A stretch of DNA of 64,000 bases, taken from the NCBI GenBank assembly GCA_944321445.1, contig CALULJ010000006.1, positions 1 to 64,000 on the forward strand, written 5' to 3'. This document shows positions 57,901 through 64,000 of this stretch, piece after piece. The DNA comes from an uncultured Collinsella sp. Its GTDB lineage: Bacteria > Actinomycetota > Coriobacteriia > Coriobacteriales > Coriobacteriaceae. The notes beneath the pieces were generated by a model. The model searched no databases. It worked only from the letters and a program-made list of their open reading frames with translations, and was not told the origin of the DNA. The position numbers and the translations under genes were made by a program. Position 1 is the first letter of the stretch. Every line of letters begins with the position of its first letter.

Positions 57901-60900
57901 ATGAGCGACATCATGAGGCCCATCCCGTTTTCGAGTCTGATGGACTGGGTGCTGACCGAGCATGAGACCCAGGGCTCCATCTTCGGCGTGCGCAAGATGG
58001 TGACCGCCAACAAGGAGGGGGCGCTTCCCATCTTCGACGAGAAGATCGAGACGCCCTTCGGCCCGGCAGCCGGTCCCAACACGCAGCTCGCCCAGAACAT
58101 CATCGCCGCCTATGTGGCGGGCTCGCGCTTCTTCGAGCTCAAGACCGTTCAGGTCATGGACGGCGAGGAGCTGTCCGCATGCGTGAACAAGCCCTGCATC
58201 ACCGCGGCGGACGAGTGCTACAACTGCGAGTGGTCCACTGAGCTCGAGGTGCCGCAGGCATACGCCGAGTACGTCAAGGCGTGGTTCGCCTGCCACCTGA
58301 TCGCGCAGGAGTACGGCCTGGGCGCCCCCGACGGCTTCGTGTTCAACATGAGCGTTGGATACGACCTCGAGGGCATCAAGAGCCCCAAGGTCGACGCCTA
58401 TATCGAGGGCATGAAGGACGCTTCCGGCTCCGCGGTGTGGGCCGAGTGCCGTGAGTGGGCGCTCGCGAACCTCGACCGCTTCCAGAACGTCGACGCCGCT
58501 TTCGTGGAGAGCATCCCGGCGCGCGTGTCCAACTCCATCACCGAGTCCACGCTGCACGGCTGCCCGCCCGATGAGATCGAGCGCATCGCGACCTACCTCA
58601 TCACCGAGAAGAACCTGAACACCTATATCAAGTGCAACCCGACGCTGCTCGGATACGACTTCGCGCGCACGCGTCTGGACGAGCTCGGGTTCGACTACAT
58701 CGCCTTCGATGACCGCCACTTCGTGGAGGACCTGCAGTGGGCCGATGCCGTGCCGATGTTCGAGCGCCTGATCGCGCTCACCGCTGAGCGCGGACTGGAC
58801 TTCGGCGTGAAGCTCACGAACACCTTCCCGGTCGACGTCACCCGCGGCGAGCTGCCGAGCGACGAGATGTACATGAGCGGCCGCACGCTGTTCTCGCTCA
58901 CGATCGAGGTCGCGCGCCGCATCACCGAGCAGTTCGACGGGCGCCTGCGCATCTCCTATTCCGGCGGCGCGACCGTCTACAACATCCGTTCGCTGTTCGA
59001 TGCGGGCATTTGGCCCATTACCCTGGCGACCGACGTGCTCAAGCCCGGTGGCTACGAGCGCATGAGCCAGATTGCCGGCGAGTTCGACAACCTCGACGGC
59101 CGTGCATTTGAGGGCATCTCGCTCGACGCCGTCGTTGCGATTCAGGCCGACTCGCTCACAAACCCGCTGTACCGCAACCCGCTGCGCAAGCTGCCTTCCG
59201 CCAAGGTTCCCGGCGGCGTGCCGCTGACGGACTGCTTCACCGCGCCCTGCCGCACCGGCTGCCCCATCTCCCAGGATATCCCGGCATATCTCGCCGCGGT
59301 CGAGGAGGGTCGCTTCGCCGACGCCTTCGACATCATCATCGAGCGCAACGCCCTGCCGCACATCACCGGCACCATCTGCCCGCATCCCTGCGGCAAGAGC
59401 TGCGAGCGCGCGTTCTATGAGCCCGAGGGGGCCCAGATCCGCGCGAGCAAGCTGCGCGCCGCCCATGAGGCGTTCGCCACCGTGCTGCCCAAGCTGCAGG
59501 CCGGGGCACCCGGGAAGGTCTCCGACAAGAACGTCGCCGTCATCGGCGGCGGTCCTGCCGGTCTTGCCGTGGCGTTCTTCCTGTCGCGCGCCGGTGTGCC
59601 TGTCACCATCTTCGAGGCCAAGGATACGCTCGGCGGCATCGTGCGCCATGTGATTCCCGAGTTCCGCATCGCGAGCGCCGATATCGACGCCGACGTCGAG
59701 CTCTGCCGCGCGTTCGGCGTCGAGGTCAAGCTGGGCGCCCGTGTCGAGTCCATCGAGGCCCTGAAGGCCGAGGGCTACACTGACGTCGTCGTGGCGACCG
59801 GCGCCTGGCTGCCCGGCTCCGCCGGTCTGGGCGAGGGCGCCGAGATGGATGTCCTCGAGTTCCTCGAGGCTGCCAAGAAGGCTCCCGAGACCCTGTCGCT
59901 CGGCACTGACGTCGTGGTCATCGGCGCCGGTAACACCGCCATGGACGCCGCCCGCGTCGCCAAGCGCGCCGCTGGCGTCGAGAACGTGCGCCTGGTGTAT
60001 CGCCGCACCAAGGCCCAGATGCCCGCCGACGAGGAGGAGCTGGACTTCGCACTCGCCGACGGCGTGGAGTTCATGGAGCTGCTCGCGCCGGTATCGTTGG
60101 CCGACGGCCAGCTTACCTGCAACGTTATGAAGCTCGGTGAGGCGGACGCCTCCGGCCGCCGCGCTCCCGAGCCCACGGGCGAGACCGTGACCGTGCCCGC
60201 CACCACCGTCATCTGCGCGGTGGGTGAGCGCATCGACGCGTCCCTGTACGAGGGCGCGGGCGTCGAGGTCGACCGTCGCGGCCGTCCGGCCGGCGTGGCA
60301 ACCGGTGTCGAGGGCGTGTGGGCCGCAGGCGACTGCCGCCGCGGTCCGGCGACCGTCGTCGAGGCTATCGCCGACGCCGCCGAGGTCGCACGTCAGATTG
60401 CGAACGTCGACTTCAACCATTACGCCGACGCTAACGAGCAGCTCGATGTCGCTGCCTACGTCGAGAAGAAGGGCAACCTCTGCCGCGACAAGGCAAACTG
60501 CACGCACACCCGCTGCCTCGGCTGCGCTGCCGTGTGCGAGGTCTGCTGCGATGTGTGCCCCAACCGCGCCAACGTGGCCATCGAGGTCCCGGGCCTCGAC
60601 AAGCAGCAGGTCGTCCATGTGGACGGCATGTGCAACGAGTGCGGCAACTGCGCCGTGTTCTGCCCGTACGAGACCGGTCGCCCCTACAAGGACAAGCTCA
60701 CGCTGTTCTGGAGCGGCGACGACATGCTCGCTTCCGAGAACGACGGCTTCATGAAGCTTGCCGACGGCACCTTCTCCGTGCGCCTAGGCGGCGAGATCCG
60801 CGTTTGCGACGTGGATGACGCCTCCTGTGGCCTGCCCGAGGCCGTTCGCAAGACGATCGCTGCCGTACGCGACGCCTACGGCTATCTGTTCGTCGAGTAG
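57901..60900 (+). CDS. ygfK: YgfK-family iron-sulfur flavoprotein (putative selenate reductase subunit)
   Basis: A 999-residue multidomain enzyme. Residues 1 to about 420 are a dihydropyrimidine-dehydrogenase-like FMN barrel (NEGALPIFDEKIETPFGPAAGP-type start, NNPTL-like KCNPTLLGYDFARTRLDELG). Then a GltD-like part begins with CFTAPCRTGCPISQDIPAYL (about 440), FAD site NVAVIGGGPAGLAVAFFLSR (about 545) and NADP site DVVVIGAGNTAMDAARVAKR (about 670). It ends with two cluster motifs, CTHTRCLGCAAVCEVCCDVCP (about 867) and CNECGNCAVFCPYETGRP (about 911). E. coli YgfK is a genetic member of purine metabolism; urate-reducing activity is suspected for the cluster. AGGAGA precedes ATG 57901. Confidence 0.93.
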   Translation: MSDIMRPIPFSSLMDWVLTEHETQGSIFGVRKMVTANKEGALPIFDEKIETPFGPAAGPNTQLAQNIIAAYVAGSRFFELKTVQVMDGEELSACVNKPCITAADECYNCEWSTELEVPQAYAEYVKAWFACHLIAQEYGLGAPDGFVFNMSVGYDLEGIKSPKVDAYIEGMKDASGSAVWAECREWALANLDRFQNVDAAFVESIPARVSNSITESTLHGCPPDEIERIATYLITEKNLNTYIKCNPTLLGYDFARTRLDELGFDYIAFDDRHFVEDLQWADAVPMFERLIALTAERGLDFGVKLTNTFPVDVTRGELPSDEMYMSGRTLFSLTIEVARRITEQFDGRLRISYSGGATVYNIRSLFDAGIWPITLATDVLKPGGYERMSQIAGEFDNLDGRAFEGISLDAVVAIQADSLTNPLYRNPLRKLPSAKVPGGVPLTDCFTAPCRTGCPISQDIPAYLAAVEEGRFADAFDIIIERNALPHITGTICPHPCGKSCERAFYEPEGAQIRASKLRAAHEAFATVLPKLQAGAPGKVSDKNVAVIGGGPAGLAVAFFLSRAGVPVTIFEAKDTLGGIVRHVIPEFRIASADIDADVELCRAFGVEVKLGARVESIEALKAEGYTDVVVATGAWLPGSAGLGEGAEMDVLEFLEAAKKAPETLSLGTDVVVIGAGNTAMDAARVAKRAAGVENVRLVYRRTKAQMPADEEELDFALADGVEFMELLAPVSLADGQLTCNVMKLGEADASGRRAPEPTGETVTVPATTVICAVGERIDASLYEGAGVEVDRRGRPAGVATGVEGVWAAGDCRRGPATVVEAIADAAEVARQIANVDFNHYADANEQLDVAAYVEKKGNLCRDKANCTHTRCLGCAAVCEVCCDVCPNRANVAIEVPGLDKQQVVHVDGMCNECGNCAVFCPYETGRPYKDKLTLFWSGDDMLASENDGFMKLADGTFSVRLGGEIRVCDVDDASCGLPEAVRKTIAAVRDAYGYLFVE

Positions 60901-61011
60901 GAATCGATCGCGGCGGGCGCGGTGGCCTTGGGCCCCGTGCCTGCCGCGTTGCCGTTGTGCCCGCCGGCGGAGCCGTTTGCCCGGCGGGCGGTAATGAGAA
61001 GGGAGGGTCCC

Positions 61012-61224
61012 ATGACTAACGAGACCCACCAGATCTGGGTGGCCGAGGAGGGCTGCATCGGCTGCGGCATGTGCGAGCGCGTGTGCCCCTGTGGTGCCAT
61101 GCACGTGGTCGATAAGCAGGCGGCTATCGACTACACCCGCTGCATTTCCTGCGGTATGTGCGCCACCAAGTGCCCCAAGCATGTAATCCACGATACGCTC
61201 GGCATCTTTGCTGCCGCCGAATAG
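61012..61224 (+). CDS. Small 2x[4Fe-4S] ferredoxin-like protein
   Basis: A 70-residue protein with two bacterial ferredoxin motifs: CIGCGMCERVCPCGAM and CISCGMCATKCPKHVI. The N-terminus is MTNETHQIWVAEEG. It lies 15 bases before the molybdenum hydroxylase gene, in an operon with it and YgfK, so it probably passes electrons between them. ATG 61012 follows GGGAGGG; the open frame extends upstream without a ribosome site. A GCCCGCCGG/CCGGCGGGC hairpin (60959-60989) precedes it. The 111-bp gap after ygfK holds nothing else. Confidence 0.85.
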   Translation: MTNETHQIWVAEEGCIGCGMCERVCPCGAMHVVDKQAAIDYTRCISCGMCATKCPKHVIHDTLGIFAAAE

Positions 61225-61239
61225 AGAGAGGTGACGACC

Positions 61240-63993
61240 ATGGCCAAGCAACCGGTCAGCTACACCTTCACGGTCAACGGCGTCGAGCGCACCGTGACCG
61301 AGAAAAAGCCACTGCTGCGCTATCTGCGCGATGACCTGCACATCCACTCTGCCAAGGACGGCTGCTCCGAGGGCGCGTGCGGCACCTGCACCATCCTGGT
61401 GGACGACCATGCCGTCAAGGCCTGCGTGCTCACCACCGAGCTCGCAGCTGGCCGCGACATCGTGACTGTCGAGGGCCTGCCCAAGGCCGAGCAGGAGGCG
61501 TTCGTCTATGCCTTCGGAGCCGTGGGCGCCGTGCAGTGCGGTTTTTGCATCCCCGGTATGGTGATGGCGGGCGCCGGCCTCATCCACCATGTGCCGAACC
61601 CCACCGAGGACCAGATCAAGGAAGCCATCAAGGGCAACGTGTGCCGTTGCACCGGCTACAAGAAGATTATCGAGGGTATTGAGCTCGCCGCCGCCATCCT
61701 GCGCGGAGAGAAGCAGATCGACCCTGAGCTTGAGCGCGGCGACCGCTATGGCGTGGGCGAGCGCGCCTTCCGCGTGGACGTGCGCCGCAAGGTGCTCGGC
61801 TACGGCAAGTATCCCGATGACATCGACGAGACGGATTTCCCGGACCTTGCCTATGCCTCCGCTGTGCGCTCCAAGTACCCGCGCGCCCGCGTGGTGAAGA
61901 TTGACGCCGATAAGGCGCGCGCCCTGCCGGGCGTGCTCGCCATTCTCACGGCGGCCGACGTGCCCGTGAACGCGGTGGGCCACCTCATCTACGACTGGGA
62001 TGTCATGATCGCCGAGGGCGACATCACCCGCTGCGTGGGCGATGCTATCGCCCTTGTGGTCGCCGAGGATATGGCCACCTGCGAGCGCGCCAAGAAGCTC
62101 GTGAGGATCACCTACGAGGAGCTCGAGCCCGTGCGCAGCATCGACGAGGCGCGCGCCGAGGACGCCCCGCTGCTGCACGACAAGTTTCTCGCCTTCGGCA
62201 ACTGGATCGAGCTCGAGAACAACATCTGCCAGCAGCGCCATGTGGTGCGCGGCGACGCCGCCACGGCGCTCGCGAACTCCGCCCACGTGGTGACCCGCTC
62301 CTTCAGCACGCCGGCGACTGAGCATGCCTTCCTGGAGCCCGAGTGCGCCGTCGCCTTCCCGTACAAGGGCGGTGTCAAGGTCTGCTCGACCGACCAGGGC
62401 GCCTACGACTCCCGCAAGGAGATCGCCCACATGTTCGGCTGGGACGCCACGCCCGAGCGCGTGGTCGTGGAGACCATGCTCGTGGGCGGCGGCTTCGGCG
62501 GCAAGGAGGACGTCTCCGTCCAGCATCTGGCCGCGCTCGCCGCGATGGCCGTGAACCGCCCGGTCAAGTGCCGCATGACGCGCCAGGAGTCCATCAACTT
62601 CCATCCGAAGCGCCACGCTATGGAGGGAACCTTCACGCTGGGCTGCGACGAGAACGGCATCTTCACCGGCCTGGACTGCGAGATCAACTTCGACACGGGT
62701 GCCTACGCGTCGCTGTGCGGCCCGGTGCTCGAGCGCGCCTGCACGCACTCGGTGGGCCCGTACTGCTACCAGAACACCGACATCCGCGGTTACGGTTGGT
62801 ACACGAACAACCCGCCGGCAGGCGCCTTCCGCGGCTTCGGTGTGTGCCAAAGCGAGTTCGCCCTCGAGATGCTCATCAACCTGCTCGCCGAACAGGTCGG
62901 CATCAGCCCGTGGGAGATCCGCTACCGCAACGCCATCGAGCCGGGCAAGGTGCTGCCGAACGGGCAGATCGCCGACTGCTCGACGGCCCTGAAGGAGACC
63001 CTGCTCGCCGTGAAGGACGTCTTCGACGCGCACCCCGGCCACGCCGGCATCGCCTGCGCCATGAAGAACGCGGGCGTGGGCGTGGGCCTGCCCGATGCGG
63101 GCCGCTGCAAGATCCGCGTGGAGGACGGCCGCGCCGTGGTGTACTCGGCAACCTCCGACATTGGCCAGGGCTGCAACACGGTCTTTTTGCAGGATGTGGC
63201 CGAGGCCACGCGCCTGCCGCTGTCGCACATCGTCAACGGCGAGTGTTCCACCGAGAACGCGCCGGACTCCGGTACCACCTCCGGCTCGCGCCAGACCCTC
63301 ATCACCGGCGAGGCCGTGCGCGGCGCTGCCTTCCTGCTGCGCGATGCTATGCTGGCGGTCGAGGCGGGCGACGAGGTGCCGGTCGAGCCCGTTGCGGCCC
63401 ACGGCGACGGCTTTGTTGTGGAGTACGCCGACGGCACGCCCTATCAGGGCCCGGGCTCTGCGGTGCATCCGGCGGACCCCACCACCTCGCTGGCGGCGCT
63501 CGAGGGTCGTGAGTTCTCCTATGAGTACCTGGAGAAGACCGACAAGCTGGGTGCCGATGTGCCCAACCCCAAGAGCCATGTGGCTTACGGCTATGCGACG
63601 CACGTGGTGGTGCTCGACGACGAGGGCCGCGTGACTGAGGTCCACGCTGCGCACGATTCGGGCAAGGTCGTGAACCCCATCGCCATTCAGGGGCAGATCG
63701 AAGGAGGCGTGCTCATGGGCATGGGCTATGCGCTGACCGAGGACTTCCCGCTGAAAGATGGCGTGCCCCAGGCCAAGTTTGGCACGCTGGGGCTGTTCCG
63801 TGCGACCGACATCCCCTACATCAACGCCATCTACGTGGAGAAAGACGAGCTGCTGCCCGTGGGCTACGGCGCCAAGGGCATCGGCGAGATCGCCACGATT
63901 CCCACGGCGCAGGCCGTGGCGGGTGCCTATTACGCGCTCGACGGCGTCTATCGCACCAAGCTGCCGCTGGAGAACACCTACTACAGCAGGTAG
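61240..63993 (+). CDS. Molybdenum hydroxylase, xanthine dehydrogenase type (XdhD-like)
   Basis: A 917-residue fusion of a [2Fe-2S] subunit and a molybdenum-cofactor subunit. The N-terminal clusters are CSEGACGTC (about 42-50) and VQCGFCIPGMVMAGAGLI with VCRCTGYKKI (about 100-145). The molybdenum part has GYGKYPDDID, LVGGGFGGKEDVSVQ, GAFRGFGVCQSEFALEM (Arg of the purine site) and GIACAMKNAGVGVG. A final GYGAKGIGEIATIPTAQAV contains the active-site Glu. No FAD subunit is fused, unlike canonical XDH; YgfK or the small ferredoxin may supply electrons. It matches E. coli XdhD/selenium-dependent XDH, but no selenocysteine codon is seen; selenium would be a cofactor ligand. GTG 61231 is an alternative start. 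Confidence 0.92.
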   Translation: MAKQPVSYTFTVNGVERTVTEKKPLLRYLRDDLHIHSAKDGCSEGACGTCTILVDDHAVKACVLTTELAAGRDIVTVEGLPKAEQEAFVYAFGAVGAVQCGFCIPGMVMAGAGLIHHVPNPTEDQIKEAIKGNVCRCTGYKKIIEGIELAAAILRGEKQIDPELERGDRYGVGERAFRVDVRRKVLGYGKYPDDIDETDFPDLAYASAVRSKYPRARVVKIDADKARALPGVLAILTAADVPVNAVGHLIYDWDVMIAEGDITRCVGDAIALVVAEDMATCERAKKLVRITYEELEPVRSIDEARAEDAPLLHDKFLAFGNWIELENNICQQRHVVRGDAATALANSAHVVTRSFSTPATEHAFLEPECAVAFPYKGGVKVCSTDQGAYDSRKEIAHMFGWDATPERVVVETMLVGGGFGGKEDVSVQHLAALAAMAVNRPVKCRMTRQESINFHPKRHAMEGTFTLGCDENGIFTGLDCEINFDTGAYASLCGPVLERACTHSVGPYCYQNTDIRGYGWYTNNPPAGAFRGFGVCQSEFALEMLINLLAEQVGISPWEIRYRNAIEPGKVLPNGQIADCSTALKETLLAVKDVFDAHPGHAGIACAMKNAGVGVGLPDAGRCKIRVEDGRAVVYSATSDIGQGCNTVFLQDVAEATRLPLSHIVNGECSTENAPDSGTTSGSRQTLITGEAVRGAAFLLRDAMLAVEAGDEVPVEPVAAHGDGFVVEYADGTPYQGPGSAVHPADPTTSLAALEGREFSYEYLEKTDKLGADVPNPKSHVAYGYATHVVVLDDEGRVTEVHAAHDSGKVVNPIAIQGQIEGGVLMGMGYALTEDFPLKDGVPQAKFGTLGLFRATDIPYINAIYVEKDELLPVGYGAKGIGEIATIPTAQAVAGAYYALDGVYRTKLPLENTYYSR

Positions 63994-64000
63994 CGGGCCG

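Noticed and set aside
57676-63654. Two minus-strand frames of about 980 and 956 residues opposite ygfK and the molybdenum hydroxylase
   Set aside because: Antisense shadows of clear genes, with repetitive His/Val/Gly composition and no recognised domain.
61240-63993. Selenocysteine in the molybdenum hydroxylase
   Set aside because: The frame has no internal TGA; selenium in such enzymes is a cofactor ligand, not an encoded residue.

Overview
This 64 kb window is high-GC chromosomal DNA from an anaerobic actinobacterium, most likely of the class Coriobacteriia (Collinsella/Olsenella/Enorma-like gut bacteria). The inference rests on several things: Tat-type lipoprotein signals, many Old-Yellow-Enzyme-type reductases and flavodoxin-like proteins, a monomeric [FeFe]-hydrogenase, an Elp3 protein, a YgfK/SsnA/XDH purine module, and ribosomal proteins of actinobacterial type. 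I ran no database searches; family calls come from motifs read by eye.

Layout. 1-923: the start of a Ski2/HelY-type helicase on the minus strand, whose far end is joined to an unrelated alpha/beta-hydrolase fragment. 924-7207: an AbiEi/Vsr-like protein, then a tRNA-modification group with TrmB, a Trm9-like methyltransferase and a divergent Elp3 coupled to a membrane spermidine-synthase-like protein. 7249-10108: a TetR regulator and a large 2-enoate-reductase-type flavoenzyme, separated by a 49-bp palindrome. 10299-16651: a CapA-like lipoprotein, an Lhr-like helicase, and an ABC importer with a fused permease-ATPase. 16814-25140: an [FeFe]-hydrogenase, an AAA_14/DUF4143 ATPase behind three phased palindromes, a BrxD-like ATPase with a TerB_N partner, a flavodoxin-fold protein and an aminotransferase.

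25194-49156 is the core information-processing block: the L10 leader and rplJ-rplL, galU, an AlbA_2 protein, rpoB-rpoC, a NifX-like protein, rpsL-rpsG-fusA-rpsJ, and rplC-rplD-rplW-rplB-rpsS-rplV-rpsC-rplP-rpmC-rpsQ-rplN-rplX. The usual order is broken in several places. galU and the AlbA_2 gene separate rplJL from rpoBC. tuf is absent between fusA and rpsJ. A 1.4 kb segment with a histidine phosphatase and several large inverted repeats sits between rpsJ and rplC. A strong terminator follows rplX, with no rplE after it. S12 carries Arg instead of Lys at position 88.

49608-63993: a pseudouridine synthase overlapping a U32 peptidase, then RidA, a DauR/YheO-type regulator, an NCS2 purine permease, SsnA, YgfK, a small ferredoxin and a molybdenum hydroxylase. 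This last set matches the anaerobic purine/urate degradation cluster of gut bacteria, and continues beyond the window.

The main candidates for unusual biology are four. First, the adjacent Elp3 and Trm9-like genes may form a bacterial mcm5U34 pathway. Second, the BrxD-like ATPase, TerB_N protein and Lhr-like helicase may be a dispersed three-part system. Third, the AAA_14 gene is controlled by, or begins with, three palindromes spaced exactly 33 bp apart. Fourth, the intergenic regions carry an unusual density of long, near-perfect and mutually unrelated hairpins.
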